From Zasmidium citrigriseum (Eukaryota > Ascomycota > Dothideomycetes > Mycosphaerellales > Mycosphaerellaceae): DNA of 64,000 bases. Every line of letters starts with the position of its first letter. The stretch's first letter is position 1. This document shows, one piece after another, positions 21,011-31,749 of the stretch. A program made the position numbers and the translations under genes. Location of the stretch: NCBI GenBank assembly GCA_002786025.1, contig NHNW01000001.1, positions 310,001 through 374,000 on the forward strand. The letters are read 5' to 3'. Below the pieces are notes generated by a model, which was given only the letters and a program-made list of their open reading frames with translations, was not told the origin of the DNA and searched no databases.

Positions 21011-22037
21011 ATGGCGAACAAGTACAACATCACTGCCAAGGAGACCTGGCCAACCAGATGTAAAACCTACCCCATACCCAAAACAACTCCTTGCTGACGT
21101 TTCTTCAGATTCCCACATCAATGGCTCCCCCGAAGAACTCCTTGACCGCTTTGCTGTGTCGGAACTTTGTCGTGCTTGGCCCGTTTACCGCGATGCCTCT
21201 GAATGGCAGAATTATCGTGATGCTTGGGCTGATAAGGGGTCGTATCTTTGGACTAGTATGTGTGTATGATATCTCTGAGGGGAAGGATACTGACAGTGTG
21301 TCGATAGCTTGGGGCGGGGGTGTGGATATTGATGATTTTATTGAGATTTCTAAGAAGGGTCGTGAGGCTGGGGACTTCATCGTAAGTTCTTTCCAAAAGC
21401 TGCGGCTAGGTATGAGAAGAGGCATACTGACGTGCTTTACTGTAATTTAGATGCACCGCGAAAACGGCACACTCGTGGAGCTCAATCCCAAGAATGGTCG
21501 AGCTTGTGGGAAGATGAAGGCGACCATCACGCAGAGATTCTTCTTTGAGAAGGAAGGGGCTTGTGATGTCGAGTGCGATTGTCGGTTCATCTTCTTCTGC
21601 CGGAAGGTCACTTCGCAGGTAATACATGGCCACTGTTGCATGATGAATTGTGTCGACTGATCATTCTCAGGCCGGCCATCCTGAGTGGAAGATTCAATAC
21701 GTCAAACTCTTCTACGAGAAAGATAAAGTCATCCCGCTCGATGGCAAGCCTCTACCGGACTGGGATCAGGCTATCCTGAACAAGTTCCCTGAAGGGTACC
21801 GCTGGCTGGGGGCTGCACAGGAGAAGCTAGGTCATAACATGTTGTGTAAGTCTAAAGGGCAGAAGCCATGCCTTTGCATGTCTGAGACATATGCTGACCT
21901 TCTGCCCTTTACTTTTAATAGATGACCTGCCGGCGTTTGATAATCAGGGATTCTGGGATCTGCTCAAGGGAATGAACCTTTGGCTTGAGGGAAAGGATGC
22001 AGAGGTCGTCAAGGCGCTTGGTGTGCCGGGTGCTTAA
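21011..22037 (+). CDS. SnoaL/NTF2-like domain protein, six exons
   Basis: Exons 21011-21059, 21109-21255, 21308-21381, 21451-21618, 21671-21845 and 21922-22037 join in frame to 242 aa. Reading: [54 protein letters not shown], then the strands [20 protein letters not shown] and CRFIFFCRK, and [20 protein letters not shown]. This is the cone-shaped SnoaL/scytalone-dehydratase-like fold common in fungal secondary metabolism and as orphans. No pathway gene adjoins it, and I cannot assign catalytic residues. Introns are 49-76 nt, most with GTAAGT or GTATGT-like donors; the first donor (GTAAAA) is the weakest call. Confidence 0.75.
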
Positions 22038-22455
22038 GCTGCTGGGCAAGTGGAGCCTAGGGACGAGTAAAGGTTGAGAGATCAAGCAACGCGAAGCAAT
22101 GCGAAGCTCAGCATGCTAGTCATGAGTAAGGGTGTTCCATCCATGCAGTATCTCTCGACTTTCTGGCTTTTTGACCGATCCCCTCCGAGATGTTGACGGC
22201 ACGGAGATTGCAGGTTTGAGCAGGCACTACTCGATGCATACACGGAGCAATGTCGGGATGTATATGAACCGTTCTGGTGTTGATCACCAGCCAGCCATGT
22301 CATCACTACGCATGACTTGGTACTCACATTCCGTCCCCTCAACCATTATTATTCACACCTCGACTTCACATCAAAGCATCCTTCTGGAAAAGATTCGACC
22401 TCTCGTCCTTATTCAACGGGCATGGGCAGATCAGACAGTACCGCCGCCGTGCACC
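22038..22455. other. Intergenic / uncertain 5' part of tandem copy 1
   Basis: Frames here remain partly open. The stretch around 22422-22480 in a different frame (an ATG at 22422) resembles the N-terminal region of the neighbouring paralogue (AAVHHAQANHD against AAFHAHAQRHQ), suggesting coding sequence separated from the main frame by a frameshift. Confidence 0.4.
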
Positions 22456-23332
22456 ATGCCCAGGCTAACCATGACATACCAATTTGGCATCAAACCATCG
22501 GGTCGTGTGCTCGAGCGTCGCAAAAGATCATCACGCGGGGAGAAGGTCGACGACGAGAAAGAGCAGAATGCCACAGCAATCTCGCGGCTGTTGACACCCT
22601 GTGTCGCGCCGTCGTTTCTGAAGGACCAAGAGTGGATCAAACCCGCCCTCTACGACTGTGAGAAGACACAAACTGGAACGAGGGGCGAGTAGGACTGCCT
22701 CTAACGTACACACACAGGGTTTGACATCAGCGGCCCTCGAATATTCGCACGGATGGGACTGGAACAGTTGGGGTTCGGGCCTGAGACAACGAGAGACTGG
22801 TGAGGACTGCCACTCCCCTCCTGTCTTTCTTTTCTCAACCTTCGCTTACTGCAGGTATCGCTTCGTAGCCATGTGTGACCCGCTCATATACTGCATTCAG
22901 GCCCGAGCTGCGGCGTACAACACCCTCCGCCAACTCGATCCTCCGCCGACATCGTACAAATGCAAGTTCCTTTGGCTACACGGCAAGACGATCGAACAGC
23001 TCAACTTGGCCATCTCTGACCCGATCCGGCGACTAGACAGTCTCACCATTCTGGCCGTCCTTGTCTTGGCGAATCATGAGGTTTCCAGTGGGGGCATTGA
23101 GAACGCACGCGGAGCACACATTCCCGCTCTCCGTCGGATGCTGGAGATGAAGGGTGGAGAGGAGAGGTTTATGGAGGCGCTGCCGGAATGCATAAGGAAG
23201 CTGAGCAGATTTCTGGGCCATGGGCTAGCCAGATCGTGTGGAGAGCTCGTGCCAATCTTCTCCAGTCCAGCGCTCGTTGCTGTCGACGATGGCAGTGGAG
23301 AGGCGTCGAATGGAACCAAGAGGATATGGTGA
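22456..23332 (+). CDS. Fungal TF-domain-like protein, tandem copy 1
   Basis: Exons 22456-22657, 22718-22799 and 22855-23332 give 253 aa from the first in-phase ATG. Shared blocks with the two downstream genes are QEWIKPALYDW, FARMGLEQLGFG..RDWYRFVAMCDPLIYCI, LNLAISDPIRRLDSLTILAVLVLA and HIPALRRMLEMKGGEERF. This is the pattern of the C-terminal domain of fungal-specific transcription factors (Fungal_trans_2 type), but no zinc cluster is present. The N-terminus seems to need a frame change near 22480-22540, so the copy may be damaged. A GTAAGT...GCTAAC...AG intron-like segment follows the stop (about 23336-23382), perhaps in the 3' UTR. Confidence 0.55.
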
Positions 23333-24017
23333 TGTAAGTCTTGGGGTTTGGTCAATGTATTCGTCAATGCTAACTCTCCAAGAGATGAGGAAGTTGCTCT
23401 AGAATCATTCGGACCTTTCGATGGGTCGGGGAACGGTCTTGTCTGGCTAGTAGTCACGAGACGAGGATCTTGTGGACAAGAGGTCTTGGCTGGCCAGGAT
23501 GTCTTTCAGACGACTCCGGGAACCAGGGAACAATCACCATCTCAAGCCGATCGCGGCAGTCGCGCAAGCACATCCCTAGCATCCGCTATTCCATGAACAG
23601 ACTCAAGTATGCATCTGTGGATGACGTACCTTGCAATGCGTTGTCCGGCTCTGCTACACCGGATTTCGATGGGCTCCTGGTATACCGGTCGATCGGAATA
23701 TCAGACCGTGACGGCAGTTCGGAAAGCATATCGACCCCAATGTGCGGACCCCGAAGGAGCTAGATTACAGGCCAGAGTAAAACTGAGCTGTTCTTAGAGT
23801 GGACAATGGACTTTGTACTGACTGCTTTGAGTTGGTCCTTGATGCCTGACAAAATATCATAAGCAAGCTTGGCTTCTACGAGTACGAACAGCAAGTGTCC
23901 GCTTCTAATCTCTTGCCTTCAATTCGATGAAACCAACGACTTGCACGCGACTTCGGTACGACATGGCCTCCAAACAAGCTGATTGCCGATGACCTGCATA
24001 CCCACGGCCCATTTCTG
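23333..24017. other. Intergenic between tandem copies 1 and 2
   Basis: 685 bp. It contains a possible 3'-UTR intron near its left end and otherwise short, unrecognised ORFs. No clear remnant of a further paralogue. Confidence 0.45.
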
Positions 24018-25182
24018 ATGGGCATCAGCCTCGACAAACCGATCGCCCACACGCCGCACGGCATTACTGTGTCTGGACCGTTCGTATTGGCCATGGACCA
24101 CACGAGGGCATCCTTCACATTCGTCGACTGCAACGGTGCCATTACAGAACGTGTCAAATTCGAGATCAAATCCCAGGCGGCCTTTCACGCCCACGCGCAG
24201 AGGCATCAGAAGAGTATAGAAGGAAACCCTCGGTCAGGCACCACCAGTATAGAGCCGTTGAGCTCCTCAAAGCGACGAAAAAGGACTTCTGTCGGGGTTT
24301 GGAGTCCACCTGGGCCTCGGAAGAGGGCGACTCGGAGTGTTTATGTTTCTACCTTGCCTCACGCCGTTAATGACGCCCACCAAAGCGTCCTGGACACGAG
24401 GCTCTTGCAACCTGTCAACCCGCCACTTGCTATAGCGAACGATAGATGGCTCCAAGACCTACTGGACTATGGTGAGATCCTGCAAGAAGACAAAAGAGAC
24501 GTCCGTTCTGACTTCGAAATGCGCCAAGCTTTCAACTATGCATTGCGAGAGTACTGGCATAAATTCCACCTCGAACAGAAACTGCGATTTTCGGGGGACG
24601 GATATTTGTCGTGGTGAGTCAGTCATGTTGCATGGCTATCAAGCGCCCTTCGACTTGTGCTGACAGTTCAGGATGCGTTACGAAGCGATGAAAGATCCGG
24701 CCATGTTCTTCCTGAGTGCATCCACCGCAGCTTTCTACCAACTTCCGAGAGGTAATCTCAACTGGTCGCGATTCACCTGGCTGCGCATGCAATCGATTCG
24801 AGAGCTGAACATCGCCCTTTCGGACCCAGCCCGCATGCTCAGCAGCATTACCATCCTCACCGTCTTCATGACGGCGCAAATCGAGGCCCTCAGCAATCCC
24901 ACCGTCGCCAGGGAAGTCCACGTGCCCGGCTTTCGACGAATGCTGGAGCTGAAAGGCGGCGAAGACAACTTCGCCACTGAGCTTCCGGGTTTCGTGATGA
25001 TTCTGACTCGATTCGGGTGTCAGGAGATGACAAACCTTCTGGGGGTGAGGCCGTTGCTGACGCCGTGGCACGAGGACATTGTTCCTTGTATCACGGAGAC
25101 TCTCCCCGGTACGGTTGGAGATGAGATGATTCGTGAGTCAGCAGCATCTCGAGACGGTGCTGTTGGAGACTCAGGGTATTGA
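24018..25182 (+). CDS. Fungal TF-domain-like protein, tandem copy 2
   Basis: Exons 24018-24613 and 24672-25182 (58-nt intron, GTGAGT donor, GTTCAG acceptor) give 368 aa; an alternative start is the ATG at 24093. The N-terminus has FTFVDCNG...RVKFEIKSQAAFHAHAQRHQ, like the N-terminal motif of fungal proteins that resemble C6-type regulators without the zinc cluster. A basic stretch follows (SSSKRRKRTS). The C-terminal half matches the other copies: MRYEAMKDPAMFFLSASTAA, ELNIALSDPARMLSSITILT, HVPGFRRMLELKGGEDNF. The intron before MRYEAM sits at the equivalent position in all three copies. Function unknown. Confidence 0.7.
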
Positions 25183-25646
25183 CTAGGATTGCTTGGCCGG
25201 CAAGGCTAGAGTTTTCCAGGGACAGACGAAGTCAGCGTTCCCGCATTGTACCCTCGGTGTTCCGGTCAAACTGAAAGATATTCGCAGCTGTCTCCAACGT
25301 TGTGACAAATGATGAAGAGTGCAACAAGCTCTTTAAGAGATCAGAGTCAGTCACTTTGCTAAAAAAAAAAGCTCATCTACCAGTTTGAGCGGACGCAGGA
25401 AGGTAGAAGGCTTCGATACTTCTCGATCGGTGTCGCTGGCATTCATATCCCGTCGGGTATCGTGATGCGAGTCATGAGCTGTGGGGATCTCCATGACACT
25501 TGCAGACACTTTCCAGAGCATGGTGCCAGCAAAATCCCGGGAAAAGCAATAACAAATTCGCGAGATCTGGATCCGTCATTTCGGTGGTTCACTCTCCCCA
25601 CAACCTACTCCTACCAACATCTTGGCTCCGTCCGCAACCATGAATT
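25183..25646. other. Intergenic between tandem copies 2 and 3
   Basis: 464 bp with an A10 run at 25361-25370. No further gene seen. Presumed promoter of copy 3. Confidence 0.45.
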
Positions 25647-26741
25647 ATGCGACGTCTCAACCCCTTCAAATTCGTCGAACACGATAGTCAAGACGCCAAG
25701 AAAGACATCCGAACCCACGCAGCAGCCAGTGGTCATGCACGGAGACGAGAGAGTGGCAGTGTGGAAACTTCGACAGCTCCGCCTGGTCCAGGATTCTTCT
25801 CAAGGCAGCGACTGAGTGAATGGACCAAAAGCGAAGCCAAACGAAGAAAGCCAAGAGGTAGACCCAAGCTCACTTCAACGCCGAGTGAGGAGTTCAATGG
25901 CGCTGCAGGTAATCTGGAAACGGCCCTACTGGTTCCTCACAGTCGGCCGTCATGTCTAGGGCATCAGGAATGGATTGACCCGGCTCTTGAACGATGTGAG
26001 TGTGGGAAACATTGTTGTTTCATAAAGGAACCATATCACGTACTGACCTTTGGGCGTGAATCAAGATTTCTCCAGCCAAATGCCTCGCTTTTGGGCGGCG
26101 ATGGGGTTTGAAACACAGTTTGGGTTCAGAGTCGATATGTGGACCAACTGGTAAGGCCCGATCCTGCCCCCTCTCACATAAGAACAGACACGGCGGCTGA
26201 AATAAAAAGGCTGCGATTTCACGCAATGTCTGATGCAGCCCACTTTTGCCTTGTAGCTTACGGCGCTCTCATGACCGATCTTCATCGAAGTGAGGAAGAC
26301 TATCGCAGAGCTGTCTGGCTGAAAGCGAATACTATCCGGCAGATCAACAATGCGTTGTCGGAGCCCAGCCGTATGCTCAGTAGCCTGAACATCCTCGTCG
26401 TCTTATTCGTTGCCACCTGTGAAGCGTGGACTGGAGATCGGGAGGCATCGAGGGATTATCACGTACCCGCTTTGAGGCGCATGGTTGCGATGAAGGGTGA
26501 GGCGGAGTTCGAGAGGGAAGTGCCGGATTTTGTGGTGGTCAAGAGTCGATGGCTCGCGCAGACCGTTGCGGAGGCGTTCGGGGTAGAGCCGATTCTGAAG
26601 CCTGTCAGTGACCGTGTTGGAGATTTTGGAAAGACCATGCAGAGTGTCGGATTCAGGAGGTTGAGCGATGACGGTGTTGAGGTGTTCGACGCGAGAGTGG
26701 AAGAGCAGGTCAGTGAGCCAAGAACTGATGCCGGTCGATAA
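25647..26741 (+). CDS. Fungal TF-domain-like protein, tandem copy 3
   Basis: Exons 25647-25995, 26066-26150 and 26210-26741 give 321 aa. The N-terminus (MRRLNPFKFVEHDSQDAKKDIRTHAAASG) carries the FxFV...RxH motif; a basic stretch (SEAKRRKPRGRPKL) resembles an AT-hook/NLS core. C-terminal blocks are HQEWIDPALERY, FWAAMGFETQFGF...TNWLRFHAMSDAAHFCL, INNALSEPSRMLSSLNILVVLFVA and HVPALRRMVAMKGEAEF. Both introns match positions in copy 1, supporting tandem duplication. No zinc cluster is encoded. A nuclear regulatory role is plausible but unproven. Confidence 0.7.
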
Positions 26742-26929
26742 GGAGTGGTATGGCCTTCAATTCTCCATGCCTCATTGATTAGATTCCAGATCAAATACAC
26801 ATTATGATGCCCATGCCATATCCAGACCAAACAAATCATCTTCATCGGGGGTATTTCATTCTTCTTTCAACAGCGCAACGCATCAAGGGTATCAACGACA
26901 TCAAAGTCTTTCTCTCAATCATTTGATGA

Positions 26930-27389
26930 TCAAGACGAAGCAGCAGCAGTCTCAGTCTTCTTCTCCTTCTTCCACGGCATGAGCTTCTTGAAGAAGCCGC
27001 CTGGAGTTCCCTTCTCCTTGCGGCCCGCAACGTCTGAGGCCTTCTCAGTCTTGGGCTTGCTCTCCTTGTTCATCTCCAGCTTGTTCTCCATCTTGTTGGG
27101 CTCGGCTGGGGCGGCGCGCTCGGCGGTTGCTGGGGCGGTAGCTGCTCCGCCTGGAAGAGAATGATTGTCAGTATGCGTGGAAGGAGAATGGTAGAAGGGC
27201 AGCGGAACCTTCGGATTGAGCGTGTACTTCTGCTGGCGTCTGCTGCACAGCTGGATCGTTTGCGGGAGATGTCTCTGGTGGGCCTGTTCGCTCACATCAT
27301 CAGGAAACTGATCTTGTCGAGGGAGTAAGATTGAAGTATCGCGTACCTCCTTGCGAAGCGATCTGCTCAGCGATCTTGGTATCAGACAT
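26930..27389 (-). CDS. Small disordered Lys/Glu/Ala-rich protein
   Basis: Exons 27389-27347, 27283-27209 and 27150-26930 join to 112 aa of uniform low complexity. The chain starts MSDTKIAEQIASQGG, continues through Pro/Ala-rich sequence (TAPATAERAAPAEPNK) and ends GGFFKKLMPWKKEKKTETAAASS. All three junctions are GT-AG and the composition stays continuous across them, which is the main support. No family recognised; short acidic/basic proteins of this kind are common in fungi. The gene is divergent from PABA synthase. Confidence 0.6.
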
Positions 27390-28108
27390 CTTGCCTTGCC
27401 GTTAAGATTCAAAGTCTCTTGAAAAGCGGAGCCTTCTGTGCAGTGGAGAGAGTGCGAGAGGTGAAGGAGCAAGAACAGAGCAAGTGAGGTCAGAAAAAGA
27501 GAACGACGAGATATTAATAACCCTCCCACCAGAATACATCCTCACCAAAGACGGGTCCCATGACGAACGTCTTATCAAACCCTCTCGCATCCCATGTGAC
27601 GAAGCCGCCTTCTCTATTGGGTGAGATGGGAGGGATCGGGAATGCACGAAGACGTAGCTCGCGACCAGGGCTGAGGTAGCCATCTGCTCATCACATGATG
27701 TTGCCGCTGATATACATCGCCTTATCGAGCTGTCAGTATCAGCTTACATCTGTACGTCTTCTTGAGAAGAGGAAGAAGAAAGCAGAGCGGATATATAAGG
27801 TTCATTGAGGATGTCGCGGGATGGGGTGAGGTCAAAATGGGTTGGATGGGAGGGCTCGGGTCAAGGTTTCGGAGACCGGATCCAAGTGGGTCCTTCTTTT
27901 TCCCGTGCCGGAGTTTCACGATATTTTTCCTCGCACCTCATCAACGAGTCCAGACCTCACCTCTTCAGCTGGCGGTCGTTCGTTGCCTTCACTTCTATCC
28001 CCACATGTGATTCTCGGCAGGAAAGCACTTTGTTTCTTCTGGACGGCCATGAGGAAGTAGCAAGACGGTCGTCCGAACTCTTCCGATTCTCTCCTCCGCC
28101 TAAACTAC
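27390..28108. promoter_or_regulatory. Divergent promoter, small protein / PABA synthase
   Basis: 719 bp between divergent ATGs. It has pyrimidine tracts at 27880-27990. The small ORFs have no recognisable content. Confidence 0.45.
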
Positions 28109-30346
28109 ATGCAGCCACAAAGGATTATCTTCATCGACGCTTACGACTCATTCTCCAATTCCATCATCGCTCTGCTGCGAGCTGAGCTGAACGTCACTGT
28201 CGAAAGTATCAAAATCGATGACCCGCGCTTCGTCCTCAACGACGGAGCGTTCTTCAGATTCCTCGATGGATTCGATGCTGTGGTCTGCGGTCCGGGTCCG
28301 GGACATCCTGCGAATGCCGATGATGTCGGGCTGATAGGCAAGCTGTGGAGTCTTTCAGATGTGCACCTACTTCCGGTGCTGGGAATTTGCCTTGGATTTC
28401 AGAGCTTGTGCTCGGCTTTTGGCGGCCATGTGACGAGACTGCGGGAGCCGAGGCATGGGATCATGGCCATGGTGACGCATTGCAACAAAGGCGTCTTCTC
28501 TGGTGCTGGCAAGGTCGTTGCGACGCAGTACCATTCTCTGCATGTGCAGTTGGAGGGAGGGAAAGATGAGGTGTGGGAGCCAGCTGCACTCTGGGAGCCG
28601 TCTGAAGCGTGTCCGGATCTGGTACCGCTTGCGTGGGACTTGATGAGCGTCAAGAATGGACCGATTCTCATGGCAGCGAGGCATCTCGAGAAGCCGTTCT
28701 GGGGCGTGCAGTACCATCCAGAGTCTATCTGCACCAACAAAGAAGGCCAGAGGCTGATCTCGAAGTGGTGGGACGAGGTGCGTAGCTGGAGGTCGAATCA
28801 AGGCCGAGTCGAGTCTGCCCTTGAAGTGGATGAACGAGTCGATACCCCAACAGAGGATCTTGAGGTCGTACTTCCCAAAGCCGAAGCAAAGTCGCCTGCA
28901 CATAGCGTGCAATGGTCGAAGGTCGAAAGAGTACCAGATGTGGCGGGTCTGGTGGAGGTGTTGAAGAGAGAGGTCGTATCTGAGGAGCCCCTTATCCTGG
29001 AGTCTGGATGTCGAAATGGAAAGCCCGTCAATCCTGAGACAGGTCGCTTCAGCATTGTTGCTCTGCCCGATCCCTCGTCGATGCATATTCGCTATTCGAC
29101 TGGACGTCGCTCTTTGCAGATTGTTGAAGAGGGCAATGTGGCTGTTGAGAAGCAGGCCGACATTCACCAAGTCTTTGCGTATGTCGAAGAGTGTATGCAA
29201 AGTCGCAAGGCTGTCAATGGTCCAGCTGATTCGCCGTTCTGGGGCGGGTTGGTAGGATATGTCTCTTATGAAGCCGGCCTTGAGTCGATCGATGTTTCCC
29301 CGTCTGTGGAGGATTCGAATCACCCAGATCTGTGGTTTCGATTCGTCGAGAGGAGTGTGGTGTTGGATCATGTGGATCGTGTGGCGTATGCTCAGTCGCT
29401 CAGAGAGGATGATGAGGAGTGGTTGTTGTTTGTCAAAGGCGCTGTTGCGCGGTGTGCCGAGGCGAAGGTCGAGGCGAATGGTGGTGTGTCGTCGGGCAAG
29501 GTGTCGGCGAAGCTAGTGAGTGGCCCGGAGCAGGAGGAGTACTGCTCGAAGGTGCGGAGTTGTCAGACGCAGTTGCGAGCCGGGGAATCGTACGAGCTTT
29601 GCTTGACCGATCAGTCGCTGCTCAGGATTGAGGCCGATCCCTGGACAATCTATCGTCAGCTTCGGAGTCGCAATCCGGCACCCTTCGGCGCCTATCTCCG
29701 TCTGCAAGATGGAAACGGTATTGGGTTGTCAGTTGTGGGCAGCAGTCCTGAGCGATTCCTCTCCTGGTCCCGGTCTGGTACATGCCAGTTTCGTCCGATT
29801 AAAGGAACGGTCAAGAAAGGTCCTGGGGTAACTCGAGCCAAGGCGGAGGAGGTGTTGGGCTCTGCGAAAGAGCGTGCTGAGAATTTGATGATTGTCGATC
29901 TCATCCGCCACGATCTGGCCGGTGTACCGGGCGTCAACCAGGTCCGTGTACCCAAGCTTATGACCGTTGAGGAGTATGAGACCGTCTTCCAGCTGGTGTC
30001 GGTGATCGAGGGAGATGTGGAGGCTCCAGCCTCACCGATAGCTGCTCTGGCTGCTTCGTTGCCTCCCGGGTCGATGACTGGTGCCCCGAAGAAGCGCTCG
30101 TGTGAGCTGTTGAAGGATATCGAAGGAGGGAAGTCGAGAGGCCTTTACAGCGGTGTTATCGGGTACTTTGACGTGGGAGGTGGTGGTGACTTCTCAGTGG
30201 TGATCCGGACGGCCTTCAAGTGGGATGATGAAGGCGATGACTGGCGTGTTGGAGCTGGTGGAGCGATAACCGCACTGAGCGAGGCAGAGGCGGAGTGGGA
30301 GGAGATGGTGACGAAGAGGGAGAGCGTGTTGAACTCACTGTCGTAG
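28109..30346 (+). CDS. pab1: Bifunctional para-aminobenzoate (aminodeoxychorismate) synthase
   Basis: Single exon, 745 aa. Residues ~5-215 are a class I glutamine amidotransferase: GPGPGHP, nucleophile Cys94 in GICLGFQSL, and the His203/Glu205 pair in GVQYHPES. The C-terminal ~450 residues are the chorismate-binding domain: ELCLTDQ, VVGSSPERF, FRPIKGTVKKGPG, LIRHDLAGV, PPGSMTGAPKKRSCELL, GGAITALS. The enzyme aminates chorismate to 4-amino-4-deoxychorismate for folate synthesis, with ammonia channelled from glutamine. The PIKGT lysine and fused GATase-synthase order distinguish it from anthranilate synthase. Confidence 0.93.
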   Translation: MQPQRIIFIDAYDSFSNSIIALLRAELNVTVESIKIDDPRFVLNDGAFFRFLDGFDAVVCGPGPGHPANADDVGLIGKLWSLSDVHLLPVLGICLGFQSLCSAFGGHVTRLREPRHGIMAMVTHCNKGVFSGAGKVVATQYHSLHVQLEGGKDEVWEPAALWEPSEACPDLVPLAWDLMSVKNGPILMAARHLEKPFWGVQYHPESICTNKEGQRLISKWWDEVRSWRSNQGRVESALEVDERVDTPTEDLEVVLPKAEAKSPAHSVQWSKVERVPDVAGLVEVLKREVVSEEPLILESGCRNGKPVNPETGRFSIVALPDPSSMHIRYSTGRRSLQIVEEGNVAVEKQADIHQVFAYVEECMQSRKAVNGPADSPFWGGLVGYVSYEAGLESIDVSPSVEDSNHPDLWFRFVERSVVLDHVDRVAYAQSLREDDEEWLLFVKGAVARCAEAKVEANGGVSSGKVSAKLVSGPEQEEYCSKVRSCQTQLRAGESYELCLTDQSLLRIEADPWTIYRQLRSRNPAPFGAYLRLQDGNGIGLSVVGSSPERFLSWSRSGTCQFRPIKGTVKKGPGVTRAKAEEVLGSAKERAENLMIVDLIRHDLAGVPGVNQVRVPKLMTVEEYETVFQLVSVIEGDVEAPASPIAALAASLPPGSMTGAPKKRSCELLKDIEGGKSRGLYSGVIGYFDVGGGGDFSVVIRTAFKWDDEGDDWRVGAGGAITALSEAEAEWEEMVTKRESVLNSLS

Positions 30347-30458
30347 ATATCGCGCTCGTGCGCCCTTACTCGGCGACGAACAACGACCTAGCTTCGAACG
30401 TCGTTCTGTGTCCTGTTAGCATCCTGTGCGCCAAGTCTGCCGTGTGTTGATTGTGTAC

Positions 30459-30684
30459 TTACAAATTCCAAGGCCGCTGCTGAGGAACAGGGCCCGGGAG
30501 TGGAGGAGGAGGACCTGGGGGCGGAGGACGAGGGCCGCGAATGCACAGCTATCGAGCAGGTCAGTGAATGTCAGGCGCCGTGGAGCGCAAGGAGACGTAC
30601 CCAGATCATGTAGCAGGGAGGCCCTACCACCCACGCCGCACACAAGCAAAGAAAGACAACAAGCACCCACGATCCCGCACCCAT
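30459..30684 (-). CDS. Tiny membrane protein with proline-rich tail
   Basis: Exons 30684-30601 and 30548-30459 (52-nt intron, GTACGT donor, GATAG acceptor) give 57 aa. The N-terminus is one hydrophobic helix (SWVLVVFLCLCAAWVVG); the C-terminus is RGPRPPPPGPPPPLPGPVPQ. The stop overlaps a GTAAGT donor, so a further exon is possible. Composition after splicing argues for a real gene, but there is no homology I can name. It lies convergent to pab1. Confidence 0.4.
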
Positions 30685-31749
30685 CTCCTTCTCTCTCCGT
30701 CTTCTTGCTGCGTTCAATGGGCTGGTTGATGGTACGGACAGAGAGGGAGATGGTGGGGATTGGTGTTGTTGTGGAAGCGGAAGACTCTCAGCTGAGAAAA
30801 AAGACTTATGGCTGCAAGGCAAACACCGCGGTCATCCGCAAAGATGCCTCGCTGGGCTCCTCCGCACATGTTTGAAACAAAAAGAAAGACATCTTCTTCC
30901 ACCCTACCGTTCGCTGGTGATAGACCTCCAGCTGGGACTTGGTATCATCTTCCTACCTCTGACATAGCAAAAGTACGTGCTCACACTTGTGATGAGCATC
31001 ACGCAAAGACATATCCTCAAACCACTATGTCCCCCAATGCAAGGAAGACATACATAGTGGTGGATGGGACATAGAGGGGAAAAAAGATCAAAAACTGAAG
31101 GCCCGAAGGCCTCAAGAAACTCCCACATCATCTGCTAATTCAGCACCGAAGTACGATATAGCTCAGAGGAGTTTTTTCCGAACACCCGAAGGCATTGAAA
31201 GCTGCTTTGAATCAAATGTTAGCGGAAGTTCTTGTAGTACGACGTTTGCACCAAGCGGTGCGAGCAGCGGACGAGCGACGAGCGACGACAGCAGCAGGTT
31301 AGTATCTATCTACTAGCTATGGAATACGCCTCAGAAGAGGGTTTTGCTGGAAAGCAAGGACGCTTGCGGCCCCTCACGCGGATTCGTGTGGTTGGTGGAA
31401 GGGGAAGTTTTTTTGCAATATGTATGCAACCCCAGGTGGAAGTTGGGGGACTTAGCGCAATGGTAAGGACGCTGGCAGACGCTGGCGTAGGAAGCTGGTG
31501 TGTCGAGTTGGTGAGCTGGAGGGTGGGAGTTCGAGCGTGCTGGCTGCTTTGCCTGCTCAGGGCAAAACACTCCCACCACGGCGATATGCAGGTGATATAT
31601 TTGTTGGCGGAGCATCATAGCACACAATAGGCAATTATCCATATTTTAATGGACGTCCATAGGCCGTGTATTGCGTTATTTCGTCGGTCGGGGGTGTAAC
31701 AGCAGCTTCAACGCCGCCAGCTTCACGGCCCCTTTTTTGCCCACATGAG
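30685..31749. other. Intergenic, no gene supported
   Basis: About 1 kb. A 9-bp inverted repeat (ccactatgt 31022-31030 and acatagtgg 31052-31060) could form a small hairpin. A tRNA-like A-box word at ~31453 was examined and rejected. Short ORFs only. Confidence 0.45.

Noticed and set aside
22038..22692. Full-length frame for tandem copy 1 starting at 22132
   Set aside because: The frame opens with GTG and its upstream part has no similarity to the paralogues; the ATG at 22456 is the conservative start.
31448..31560. Possible tRNA gene: A-box-like tagcgcaatgg and B-box-like gagttcgagcg
   Set aside because: The acceptor stem does not pair, the T-stem lacks the G53-C61 pair, and the box spacing is too long without a plausible intron.
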